Positions 43,421 to 51,473 of a DNA stretch of 64,000 nucleotides are shown in pieces. Every line of letters begins with the position of its first letter. Position 1 is the stretch's first letter. The DNA is taken from the NCBI RefSeq assembly GCF_019237615.1, contig NZ_JAFAGT010000085.1:186001-250000 (forward strand), written 5' to 3'. The notes below the pieces were generated by a model. That model saw nothing but the letters and a program-made list of their open reading frames with translations. It was not told the DNA's origin and made no database searches. This DNA is from Roseateles sp. (GTDB lineage Bacteria; Pseudomonadota; Gammaproteobacteria; Burkholderiales; Burkholderiaceae_C). The translations under genes and the position numbers were made by a program.

Positions 43421-44290
43421 AGCCGGCCATCCGCGACGCCGGTCCCGTGCGGGTCCGCCTGGAGACCCTGAGCCTGGCGCCAGATTTGGCGCAGTGCGTC
43501 TGCAAGCATTCCCGGCACGTCGGCACTCCAGCGACAACAAGTGCGACCACCGCCTCACAGCTTGGCTGCGGGCGTACGAGTTGGCGTTGAGCCAAGCCGG
43601 GACCGATCCGACGATGAATATGCCGCATTGAGCTTCGTCAGCAGCACTCGCCGGTCTCACGCATGAGGTGGCTGCGCCCGGCCGCAGAAGACGCACGCTG
43701 CCTTGACGTTTGACGGATTGACGTGAGATCCGGCAGGAACCTGACGTGAAGATGCATACACCCGGCCACGGAAGAGGTGCTTAGCCATGCGATCGAGCAG
43801 ATCTTGACCCCAAGCGTCGTCGAGGAGAACACTACAGCATCATGAGCCGTGAGGATCCCGGTCGCCTTTCTCCCGCAACGGCCACGCCAAGCACGTGGCC
43901 GAATCCCATGCACAAGCGATTGCGCCAGATCATGCGCATCGAAGACGCCAGACTCCCGCGACGTTCCGTTTGGCTACCCATAACCTGCCCTCCCTGACCC
44001 ACCGGTGGAATGTCGCTATCCGGTCCGCTGCCGACACGGTGTACGCAATGATCCCGCTGCGGCCGTGGATCCGCGAATGAAGCAGGCCAGGTGGCCTGAC
44101 GGCAGCAAGTCTTGCAATGTGGGCGGCGACAACGCCATCGGATCGGGTCTGTGAGGGCGGCTGTTTCCAGCCATGACCATCAACGTAGGCGCCGAACTGC
44201 TCCGCATCAGGAACTATCCGATTCTGCCGCGCGGACTCTAGGGCCCACGCACAGCTTCGAGGACACCCTCGGCGACCTCCGTCGCCATTC
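43421..44290. other. 870-bp spacer without a convincing gene
   Basis: Only short, compositionally poor frames are present on both strands. A piece near 43752-43844 reads ATEEVLSHAIEQILTPSVV without a start codon and may be a gene scrap. Three direct TTGACG hexamers occur at 43703-43723 with 7- and 8-bp periods. TTGCGCCAGATCAT (43920-43933) is one base short of the FNR-like sites found elsewhere in the island. Confidence 0.5.
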
Positions 44291-44304
44291 TTGATGCAGA
44301 TCAA
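44291..44304 (+). promoter_or_regulatory. FNR/Anr box of the cytochrome-porin operon
   Basis: TTGATGCAGATCAA, a perfect FNR consensus. Its centre predicts a class II start of transcription near 44339, and GAGAAT (44326-44331) stands at the -10 position. The leader would be 22 nt with GGGAG before the ATG at 44361. Confidence 0.85.
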
Positions 44305-44360
44305 ATCGCTGCACGCCCAGGTCGAGAGAATGATTCAGGAGCACCCGACGGGAGTTCGCG

Positions 44361-45854
44361 ATGGACCATCCGACCGAGTTGACCGATATCCCCGGCGGCA
44401 GGCGCCGCATGATCCGGCCGCGGGGCGCCTGGATCATGGCTCTAACGCTCGCCTTGCTTGCGCTGGCCGCCGGGCCGGCGCGGGCGGTCCCGCTGTTCAA
44501 CCGCCAGACCGGCCAGAACTGCGTGGCCTGTCATGCGGGCGGCCAGTTCCCCGAGTTGACACCCTATGGCCGCCTGTTCAAGCTGACTGGCTACACGCTG
44601 GGCCAGCGCACGGCGGTGCCGCTGTCGGCGATGGCGGTGGTATCCGCGGCGACTGTGGCCAACACCAGCAAGAGCCTGAGCCCGGGATCGGACTTCCAGA
44701 AGGACAGGGACTTGATCCTCGCCACGGCCAGCCTGTTCGTCGGCGGCAAGATCACCGACAACGTCGGCGCCTTCGTGCAGATCACCTACGACCCCTACGC
44801 GGTGAGCAACGCCGACGGCTCCTTCTCGGGCCACACGAATGCCGACAACATGGACATCCGCTGGGCCGACCGCTTCATCAGCGGGGAGCGCGACCTCATC
44901 GTCGGCCTAAGCCTCAACAACAACCCCTCGGTGTCAGACCCGTGGAATACGGCGCCGGCCTGGATGCAGTACGTACCGGTGCCAAGCCCCACCAGCTACC
45001 AGTTCATCGACGGCACGACGCCCTATCCAGGCTATGCCTCAGGCGGCAACATCGCCGGGCTGACCGCCTACGGCTTCCTGAACCGCACGTGGTACGGTGA
45101 GGTGGGAGCCTACGGCACGGCGCGGGGGCCGCTGTCCTTCGTGACGCGAGGCGTAGCGCCGCGCACCACGCTGCGCGGGCTCAACCCCTACTGGCGCCTG
45201 GCCTGGAACCATGAATGGGGGGCACACAGCCTGATGCTGGGAACGGGCGGCATGCTGGCGCGCATCTACCAAGACCCAGGCGACCCCACGACGATAGACC
45301 GCTATCGTGACTGGAACCTGGATGCGCAATACCAGTACCTGCTGGACCCACACGCACTGACGGCCCAACTCGTGTATGCCGGCAGGCGGCACAGCTATCC
45401 GGCCGCGCAGAGCGGTCAGCCGGTCGGATTCGTAGACCCGGCCGGCAATGCGCTGGCCAACACCAACGCCGCGGACAGCACCCGCTTGCTGCGCGCCAAG
45501 CTCAGCTACGTCTACCAGGCGCGTTACGGTGGCAGCTTCAGCCTGTTCAGCCTGACGGGCACGACCAACACGGCCAACCAGAGTTCGGGCTTTGATCCCG
45601 CGACGCTGACCATCACTGCCACCGACCCCAACGCGACGCAGCTCTCCTTGCCTGTGAACGGCAACCTGTCCGGCAACCCCGGCACTCGCGGCTGGACGCT
45701 GGAGGCCTTCTGGATGCCAGTGCAGTACATCCGCATCGGCGCCCAGTACACGGGCTACTCCCGCTACAACGGCGCCGCCAGCAACTACGACGGCTTCGGC
45801 CGCAATGCCAAGGACAACAACTCGCTGTTCCTCTACATGTGGGTGGCGTACTGA
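44361..45854 (+). CDS. Cyc2-like outer membrane cytochrome-porin fusion
   Basis: 497 residues. A signal peptide (hydrophobic ALTLALLALAAG, cleavage after ARA near residue 42) is followed at once by one c-type haem site, CVACH (about 53-57), in NRQTGQNCVACHAG, then QFPELTPYGRLFKLTGYTLG. This matches the start of Cyc2-type proteins, in which a short monohaem cytochrome plugs a porin. The remaining 400 residues look like an outer-membrane barrel, with alternating strands and a closing LFLYMWVAY. Cyc2 proteins oxidise extracellular Fe(II) in iron oxidisers; the direction of electron flow here is unknown. It is followed 17 bp later by a diheme cytochrome gene and preceded by a perfect FNR box. Confidence 0.8.
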   Translation: MDHPTELTDIPGGRRRMIRPRGAWIMALTLALLALAAGPARAVPLFNRQTGQNCVACHAGGQFPELTPYGRLFKLTGYTLGQRTAVPLSAMAVVSAATVANTSKSLSPGSDFQKDRDLILATASLFVGGKITDNVGAFVQITYDPYAVSNADGSFSGHTNADNMDIRWADRFISGERDLIVGLSLNNNPSVSDPWNTAPAWMQYVPVPSPTSYQFIDGTTPYPGYASGGNIAGLTAYGFLNRTWYGEVGAYGTARGPLSFVTRGVAPRTTLRGLNPYWRLAWNHEWGAHSLMLGTGGMLARIYQDPGDPTTIDRYRDWNLDAQYQYLLDPHALTAQLVYAGRRHSYPAAQSGQPVGFVDPAGNALANTNAADSTRLLRAKLSYVYQARYGGSFSLFSLTGTTNTANQSSGFDPATLTITATDPNATQLSLPVNGNLSGNPGTRGWTLEAFWMPVQYIRIGAQYTGYSRYNGAASNYDGFGRNAKDNNSLFLYMWVAY

Positions 45855-45871
45855 AGCCGCGGGAGAAGACC

Positions 45872-46543
45872 ATGACATGCACCAGACTCACGATTTCGCG
45901 GGCGTCCTGGGCCGTGCTTGCGCTGGTGGCCGGCTGCGCCAACCCCGAACGCTCGCGCGATGTCGCCAATCCGGCCGTGTCCGGCGCCGTGCTCGCTCAG
46001 CAGGTGTGCTCGATGTGCCACGGCCTCGGCGGCACGGCGGTGTCGCCGAATTTCCCGAACCTGGCCGCGCAGACGGATGTCTATCTGGTCAGCCAGCTCA
46101 AGAATTTCCGCGCGCGCCAACGCCGAGACCCGGCCGGCTTCGAGTACATGTGGGGCCTGAGCCATGCGCTGACGGATGCGCAGATCGACGGTTTGGCGGC
46201 CTATTTCTCTCGGTCCACGCCGCAGCGCCAGCGTGTGGAAGGCAAGGCCGAGCGCATCGCCGCCGGCCAGCACATCTTCGAGCAGGGCCTTCCGGCCAAA
46301 AACATCCCGGCCTGCGCCGGCTGTCATGGCGACAAGGGCCAGGGCAACGGCATGTTCCCGCGCCTGGCCGGCCAGCACGGCGACTACCTGGTCAAGCAAC
46401 TGACCGTGTTCCAGCGAACCGACGAGCGCTCGGATGCGCAGACCATCCCGACTGGAGCGGTGATGAAGACCGTGGCGCATCAACTCGGTCGCGAGGACAT
46501 TGCCAACGTCGCCGCCTACGCCCAAGCCATGCCGAACCGCTGA
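45872..46543 (+). CDS. Diheme cytochrome c lipoprotein (cytochrome c4-like)
   Basis: 223 residues. The signal ends in a lipobox (LALVAGC, acylated Cys about residue 21), so it is anchored to a membrane in the periplasm. Two c-type domains follow: CSMCHG (about 46-51) and CAGCHG (about 148-153), each with the c4/class I context (PNLAAQTDVYLVSQLKNF; PRLAGQHGDYLVKQLTVF). A Met ligand is likely in each half. With the cytochrome-porin upstream it forms a two-gene electron path between the outer membrane and the periplasm. GGGAG precedes the ATG at 45872. Confidence 0.9.
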   Translation: MTCTRLTISRASWAVLALVAGCANPERSRDVANPAVSGAVLAQQVCSMCHGLGGTAVSPNFPNLAAQTDVYLVSQLKNFRARQRRDPAGFEYMWGLSHALTDAQIDGLAAYFSRSTPQRQRVEGKAERIAAGQHIFEQGLPAKNIPACAGCHGDKGQGNGMFPRLAGQHGDYLVKQLTVFQRTDERSDAQTIPTGAVMKTVAHQLGREDIANVAAYAQAMPNR

Positions 46544-46765
46544 GCTCCGGCGTCACGCTTGCACACCCTGGAGTCACGCGGCAACCTGCCAGTTCCTGAT
46601 GTCGAGCAGCTCGGCGCATGCGTTGACGCGGGATGTCTCGAAGCCCCCGCCCCCAGGACCTCAATCAGGTGATGCCGCTGCCAGCAGTGCCGCATGTCCA
46701 GTTCGCGCAGGATCGGGCGGAGATTGCGCGACGACTTGGTGTTTAGGGTGCCGCTGCAGGCAACC

Positions 46766-46779
46766 TTGCGTTTGATCAA
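46766..46779 (+). promoter_or_regulatory. FNR/Anr-like box upstream of the TraR/DksA gene
   Basis: TTGCG-TTTG-ATCAA: one consensus and one variant half-site. Predicted class II start near 46814, 17 bases before the ATG at 46831, with TAGCGT at the -10 position (46802-46807). The preceding 220 bp hold no convincing gene. Confidence 0.65.
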
Positions 46780-46830
46780 CCAGCGCGATCCCCGATGCCC
46801 TTAGCGTTGCCACGGAGGACACGAAGTTCC

Positions 46831-47250
46831 ATGCATACGCCATCAAGAAGCACCCGAACGACAATCCCCGCCACGCCTTGCAGCTCGGCGGCGCGAGAAG
46901 CGCTTGACCTGGACAGGGCTCGGGCCGTGCTGGTCGCGCGTCGGGATGACCTGCGCCAGCGGCTCGAGCGCCCCTTGACTGACGCCAACTTCGAGCGCGA
47001 GGTGACCGATCAGAAGGACGAGGCCGAGCATAACGAGGCGACGCAGATCGAGGAGACGCAGCGGGCCCTCGAACTCGCGGAGCTCGTGGAGGTGGAGGCC
47101 GCACTGGAGCGCTTGGCCGGCGGCTCGTATGGCAACTGCGTTGACTGCGGCGAGGCGATCCCGCTGGCCCGGCTCGGCGCCAATCCCGCGGCGACCCGTT
47201 GCGCGGCCTGCCAGTCGGCGCAAGAGGTCCGCCAGCGGCTCGGTATCTGA
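46831..47250 (+). CDS. TraR/DksA family zinc-finger protein
   Basis: 139 residues. Coiled coil (about 30-90) with the DxxDxA tip (DQKDEA) that DksA inserts into the RNA polymerase secondary channel, and a C-terminal zinc finger CVDC-x17-CAAC. It may modulate transcription with or without ppGpp. GGAGG precedes the ATG at 46831; an upstream ATG at 46795 lies before the predicted start of transcription and is unlikely. It is followed by the DUF2892 and RNase genes. Confidence 0.92.
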   Translation: MHTPSRSTRTTIPATPCSSAAREALDLDRARAVLVARRDDLRQRLERPLTDANFEREVTDQKDEAEHNEATQIEETQRALELAELVEVEAALERLAGGSYGNCVDCGEAIPLARLGANPAATRCAACQSAQEVRQRLGI

Positions 47251-47301
47251 GCAGGCCGCGCCGGCGCTCGTTCGCCACGGTCCCTGTCAGGGCGGCACTT
47301 A

Positions 47302-47315
47302 TTGATTCCGCGCAA
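47302..47315 (+). promoter_or_regulatory. FNR/Anr-like box upstream of the DUF2892-RNase operon
   Basis: TTGAT-TCCG-CGCAA. The predicted class II -10 position (47338-47343) holds TAACCT, and the start of transcription would be near 47350, 32 bases before the DUF2892 ATG. Confidence 0.7.
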
Positions 47316-47381
47316 AGCGCGCCGCCGTTCGCCTGCCTAACCTGCACCTGCCCGGGCGTCCTTTCCCCCGGAGAGCTGGAG

Positions 47382-47564
47382 ATGGTCATGGCGATGAACG
47401 TCGGCGCAATCGACCGGGTGCTGCGGGTTCTCATCGGTATCGCATTGGTAGGCGCCGCAGCGCTGGGATTCATCAGCCCCATCGGGTATGTCGGGCTCAT
47501 ACCTCTGGCGACGGGCGTTGCCGGGTATTGCCCCATCTACCGCATCTTCGGACGGCGCTCGTGA
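47382..47564 (+). CDS. DUF2892 small membrane protein
   Basis: 60 residues with two membrane helices: NVGAIDRVLRVLIGIALVGAA, then IGYVGLIPLATGVAGYCPIY, the standard DUF2892 pattern with the GxCPxY-type end. Members often sit beside rhodanese or stress genes; function unknown. ATGs at 47382, 47388 and 47394 are all possible; GGAG motifs support either of the first two. Its stop overlaps the GTG of the RNase gene. Confidence 0.85.
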   Translation: MVMAMNVGAIDRVLRVLIGIALVGAAALGFISPIGYVGLIPLATGVAGYCPIYRIFGRRS

Positions 47565-48955
47565 GTGCCTTGAACGGACTGCGGTTGCAGTTCCTCGGCG
47601 CGACCGGCACGGTGACGGGATCCCGCTACCTCGTCGAGTTCCGTGGGCGTCGCCTGCTCGTCGACTGCGGGCTGTTCCAGGGCCTGAAGCAGCTGCGCCT
47701 GCGCAACTGGGCGCCGCCGCCGGTGCCCGCAGTGTCCATCGATGCCGTGCTCCTCACGCATGCCCACATCGATCACAGCGGCTACCTGCCCCGGCTGACT
47801 GCCGAGGGTTTCCGCGGACCGATCTACGCCTCGCCCGGCACGGCGGAGCTGCTGGCCATCCTGCTGCCGGACTCCGGCCGCCTGCAGGAGGAGGATGCAC
47901 GCTACGCGAACCGCCACGGCTTCAGCAAGCATTCGCCGGCACTGCCCCTCTACACAGAGGCCCAGGCACTGCAAAGCCTGGCGCAGGTCAGGCCCCGGGA
48001 GTTCGGCAAGGCCTTCGAGCCCGTGCCGGGTCTGCTGGTCAGCTTCAGCCACGCCGGACACATCGTCGGCGCAGCGTCGGTGCATCTCGCGACGGACGCC
48101 GGATCCATCACCTTCTCGGGCGACCTCGGCCGCACGGACGATCCCGTCATGCTGCCGCCAGCCGCTGCGCCGGACGGCGACGTGATCGTCATCGAGTCCA
48201 CTTACGGTGACCGCCTGCACCCCGCTGCGCCCAGCGCCGACCAGCTCTGCGACGTCGTCTCGCGCACGGCAGCACGCGGTGGCACCACACTGATCCCGGC
48301 ATTTGCCGTGGGACGTGCGCAGGCCATCCTGCACGCCCTCCTGCGACTCAAGGCGGAGGGAAGGATCCCTGACCTGCCTCTCTACCTCAACAGCCCCATG
48401 GCCTCCCAGGCCACACGGCTGGTGCATTCGCACATCGACGAGCACCGGCTGACGGACGCGGACCGGTGGGATCTCGCGGAGAAGGTGCGCTACGTGCGCA
48501 CGGAGACCGAGTCTCGCGCGCTGAACCGTCCAGGCTATCCCAGCGTCATCGTCGCCGCCAGTGGCATGGCCACCGGGGGCCGCGTCCTGCACCACCTGGA
48601 AGCGCTGGCGCCCGATGCGCGCAACACCATCCTCTTCGTAGGCCACCAGGCCACGGGCACGCGCGGCGCGACCCTGCTCGGAGGTGCCGACCGCGTCCGC
48701 ATCCACGGCCAGTGGGTGCAGGTGAGGGCCGCGGTCGCCGCCATCGAGGGCATGTCGTCCCATGCCGACCGCGCCCAGTTGCTCGGCTGGCTGGCCACGC
48801 TCCACCGTGCGCCACGCCATGTTTACGTCACGCACGGCGAACCGCAGGCTGCCGATTCGTTGCGGCAGGCGATCGAGGAGCGCTTCGGCTGGCCAGCGTC
48901 CGTACCCGAGTACCTCGACACCGTCATTCCCGAGGAGTTGCCGTGTCGACCTTGA
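47561..48955 (+). CDS. Metallo-beta-lactamase/beta-CASP RNase (CPSF73-like)
   Basis: 464 residues. An MBL domain with HxHxDH (THAHIDHSGYLP, about 66-72), then SHAGHIVGAASV and SGDLGR, a beta-CASP insert with IPAFAVGRAQ, and the closing AASGMATGGRVLHHL and MSSHADRAQLLGWL. Bacterial members are RNA endo/exonucleases related to CPSF73; in low-oxygen regulons they accompany universal stress genes. GTG start overlaps the DUF2892 stop as GTGA (47561-47564). Confidence 0.92.
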   Translation: MSALNGLRLQFLGATGTVTGSRYLVEFRGRRLLVDCGLFQGLKQLRLRNWAPPPVPAVSIDAVLLTHAHIDHSGYLPRLTAEGFRGPIYASPGTAELLAILLPDSGRLQEEDARYANRHGFSKHSPALPLYTEAQALQSLAQVRPREFGKAFEPVPGLLVSFSHAGHIVGAASVHLATDAGSITFSGDLGRTDDPVMLPPAAAPDGDVIVIESTYGDRLHPAAPSADQLCDVVSRTAARGGTTLIPAFAVGRAQAILHALLRLKAEGRIPDLPLYLNSPMASQATRLVHSHIDEHRLTDADRWDLAEKVRYVRTETESRALNRPGYPSVIVAASGMATGGRVLHHLEALAPDARNTILFVGHQATGTRGATLLGGADRVRIHGQWVQVRAAVAAIEGMSSHADRAQLLGWLATLHRAPRHVYVTHGEPQAADSLRQAIEERFGWPASVPEYLDTVIPEELPCRP

Positions 48956-49271
48956 AGCCGCAGGCGTCCGTGCCTGCCGATAGCCGCTCAGTTTCGAAGA
49001 GGTGCCCATTCCCGACACCCTTCCGGGCCGGCTATCCGCCAAGACGCGCGAGTCCCTGGCCCAGTCGCCCGGCGTGCTGCGCGAGCGCGGGGCCGCCGCC
49101 GGGCGATTTCGTGTCGACCGTCTTCGGCATGGCACCGAACGCCAGAGCCCTGTGCCGCTCCATCGTCGGCACGCCGGGACCTGGGCAAGCCTCTACCTGT
49201 GAGCCGCATCAAGGGACGCACCGAGCCGACCTTCGCCCGACCCGCCCGCCAACACGCCAGGAGTGCAAGCC
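48956..49271. other. 316-bp spacer, nothing convincing
   Basis: A GTG-started frame at 49002-49202 (66 codons) is rich in Arg and Pro with no recognisable domain and is probably not a gene. No FNR-like box was found, so the following stress protein may be read from upstream. AGGAG before 49272 is its ribosome-binding site. Confidence 0.45.
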
Positions 49272-50105
49272 ATGACCTATCGCAGCATGCTCGTCGCCCT
49301 CGATGCGACCCCTGCCAACGCGCCGCGTATCGACACCGCCATCGCGCTGGCGAGGGCCTTCGAATCCCACCTCATCGGCCTGGCGCCCGCGGTGGCCGTC
49401 GACCTGCAGGCCCTGCAGGTCGCAGCCGCCATGGACGACTACGCGGCGCGCGCGAGCGCGGCCATGATCGCGCGGGCCCGCGACCTCGCCCACCATTTCC
49501 ACGACCGCTGCAATGCCGCTGGGCTCCGGTCGTTCGAGGCGCTGGCCGACAAGCGGCCCGCGCCGGAGTCCGTGCCAGCGCACGCCCAATGCGCCGACCT
49601 GCTCGTGATGAGCCAGCCCGACCCGTCGCTGCCGAACTATCGCCAACACCTCGCCGACCTGGAGCAGGTGCTGATGTCCTGTGCCCGGCCGGCCCTGCTC
49701 GTTCCGTACAACCAGCGCGAGCCGCTGCGCATGCGCCGCGCGATGGTGACCTGGGACGGCAGCCGCGAGTCGGTCCGGGCGATGACCGATGCGCTGCCGC
49801 TGCTGCGCCGCGCAGAGAGCGTGGCCCTGATTCACTGGCGTGCTCCGGCCAACGACAACCGAACACTGGAACGACTGGACTGTCTGCGGCAATGGCTGGC
49901 GTTTCAGGGCGTCGAGGCCGAGCCGCACGACGAGGCGACAACGCTGGCCGTCGGTGACGCGTTGCTGAACTCGGCATCGGACCTGGGCTCGGACTTGATT
50001 GTCATGGGCGCCTACGGCCACGCGCGTTGGGCCGAGCGGCTGTTCGGCGGCGTGTCCCGGTCGCTGCTGCAGACGATGACGGTGCCGGTGCTGATGTCGC
50101 ACTGA
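49272..50105 (+). CDS. Universal stress protein, tandem-domain
   Basis: 277 residues, two UspA domains. The first (1-145) starts MTYRSMLVALDATPANAPR. The second (about 155-277) is better conserved, with VTWDGSRESVRAM and a nucleotide-binding-type end, VMGAYGHARWAERLFGGVSRSLL. Tandem Usps bind ATP and are induced by low oxygen and starvation in many bacteria. The ATG at 49272 has AGGAG 9 bases upstream; the GTG at 49263 is not used. Confidence 0.92.
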   Translation: MTYRSMLVALDATPANAPRIDTAIALARAFESHLIGLAPAVAVDLQALQVAAAMDDYAARASAAMIARARDLAHHFHDRCNAAGLRSFEALADKRPAPESVPAHAQCADLLVMSQPDPSLPNYRQHLADLEQVLMSCARPALLVPYNQREPLRMRRAMVTWDGSRESVRAMTDALPLLRRAESVALIHWRAPANDNRTLERLDCLRQWLAFQGVEAEPHDEATTLAVGDALLNSASDLGSDLIVMGAYGHARWAERLFGGVSRSLLQTMTVPVLMSH

Positions 50106-50128
50106 AGTCGCCTGTCGGATGCAGGGCC

Positions 50129-50142
50129 TTGACGGCCATCAA
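50129..50142 (+). promoter_or_regulatory. FNR/Anr box before the HtrA-like chimera gene
   Basis: TTGAC-GGCC-ATCAA. The predicted class II start (50177) is one base before the ATG at 50178, implying a leaderless message. The -10 position (TGCGGT) is weak. Confidence 0.7.
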
Positions 50143-50177
50143 CGGAAGTTCGGCCACGAAGCAGTGCGGTGACCTGC

Positions 50178-51473
50178 ATGACGACACCCCCTCGCTGCGC
50201 CCTGCTCTTCGCCAGCGTCCTGACCGCGCTGACGTCTGCAACCGACGCGGCGGCACCCGCGGTCCGAGCGCCTGTCAAGCCCCGGCCATCCCGCCTCGCT
50301 ACGGGCTTCCAGCGCGGCGCGCCCTGGCATGTCGGCATCTTCATGTCCGGCGAGGAAGAACCCCGCATCGGGTCGGGCTTCTTCCTGGACGACAAGGGTG
50401 CCATCGCGGCCGTTGCCCATCTGATGGGCGAGGTCCGGCAGATCCTGGTCGCGCTGCCAGACAAGCGGGTGGTCGCTGCCGACTTGGAGGGCGTGGACGA
50501 GAACACTGACATCGCGCTTTTGCGCATCGCCACGCCCTCGCGGGCCCGGCCAAGCATCGCCAAGCCCGGCAGCACCCGGGCCGGCGACCGGGTGATGGCC
50601 GTCGGCCAGCCTTTCGGACTCGAGCACTCCGTGGCGGTCGGCGTCGTCAGTGGCAAGGACAGGCACTTCAGCGACGAGGCAGAGCTGATGTTCATCCAGA
50701 GCGCCGTCGCCCTGAATCCAGGCAACGCCGGCGGCCCCCTGCTCGATGCCGCGGGCGCGACCATCGGCATGAATGCGCGCGCCATCGTCGGCCCGGTCGG
50801 TACGCCAGGCGCGAGCCTGGCCATCCCGATCGACATCCTGCTGCAGGTGATCAGCGAGCTGCGCCGCGACAACCACACGCCGCCCCGCCCGCGCCTGGGC
50901 ATGCAGTTCGACGACATCACGCCGCTGATGGCCCGGTCCAGTGGCCGGCAGGACATCAGTGGCGCCGTCACCCTGCCTGTACCCCACGGCAGCCTGGGCG
51001 AGCAACTGCCGCTGCACGCCGGCGACATCGTGGGCTGGCCCATGCTGCGGCGCGGGATGGCTCAGGGAAGGCTGTTGCTGACGGCCGTGCTGGGCATCTA
51101 CGCCGCGGCGCTGCAGGCTGGCCGCGAAGCCGACGTGGCACGCGCGCTGGCGATGATCGGCCTCACGACTGGCAACCTGTTCCTCGTTGCCGCCAACATG
51201 ACCGCCGGCGACGGGCTGCGGGCGCAGTCGGCTCCAGGCGCGCGCCCTTTCTGGGGTGTCAGTTGGGCCGCGACCGCGGCGCCGGCCGCCGCAGTCCTCG
51301 TGCCGGCCGCCAGGGGCCTGCTGCACTTCGGCGCCCCAGCGAGCGATGAGGTCGCCTGCACCTTGGGAGTTGTCGCCCCGTCGGTCGTCCTGGGCGCCGC
51401 GGCAGGCCGGCGGATGAGCGGCGCACGGCATTCGGCGGCCGGTGGCGTCGAGCCATGGGGGAAAGGCACATGA
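50178..51473 (+). CDS. Chimeric protein: inactive HtrA-like protease fused to P-type ATPase C-terminus
   Basis: 431 residues. After a signal peptide (about 1-25) comes a trypsin-like HtrA domain with His81 (VAHLM) and Asp111 (NTDIALL) but Ala184 in GNAGGPL where GNSGGPL carries the nucleophile, so it should not cleave peptides. A PDZ domain begins (PRLGMQFDD) and stops at GDIV near residue 285. The rest (LRRGMAQGRLLLTAVLGIYA..., GNLFLVAAN..., PAARGLLHFG) resembles the last membrane helices of a cation P-type ATPase. The chimera looks like a deletion that joined two neighbouring genes in frame. It overlaps the deacetylase gene by ATGA. Confidence 0.75.
   Translation: MTTPPRCALLFASVLTALTSATDAAAPAVRAPVKPRPSRLATGFQRGAPWHVGIFMSGEEEPRIGSGFFLDDKGAIAAVAHLMGEVRQILVALPDKRVVAADLEGVDENTDIALLRIATPSRARPSIAKPGSTRAGDRVMAVGQPFGLEHSVAVGVVSGKDRHFSDEAELMFIQSAVALNPGNAGGPLLDAAGATIGMNARAIVGPVGTPGASLAIPIDILLQVISELRRDNHTPPRPRLGMQFDDITPLMARSSGRQDISGAVTLPVPHGSLGEQLPLHAGDIVGWPMLRRGMAQGRLLLTAVLGIYAAALQAGREADVARALAMIGLTTGNLFLVAANMTAGDGLRAQSAPGARPFWGVSWAATAAPAAAVLVPAARGLLHFGAPASDEVACTLGVVAPSVVLGAAAGRRMSGARHSAAGGVEPWGKGT

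Noticed and set aside
43895-44304. Short frames on both strands in the spacer before the cytochrome-porin gene
   Set aside because: They have poor composition, no motifs and overlap the FNR box; no support for a gene.
44361-45854. MtrB/PioB-type porin of a multi-haem conduit
   Set aside because: The protein is too short, carries its own single haem site directly after the signal peptide, and there is no decahaem partner; Cyc2-like fits better.
46516-46779. Minus-strand frame of 87 codons starting at a TTG within the FNR-like box
   Set aside because: Its start lies inside the regulatory site, no ribosome-binding site is seen, and the sense of the peptide changes frame midway (a second frame ends ACAELLDIRNWQVAA). 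At best a decayed scrap.
49002-49202. GTG-started frame of 66 codons between the RNase and the Usp gene
   Set aside because: Arg/Pro-rich with no domain, typical of a chance frame in high-GC DNA.
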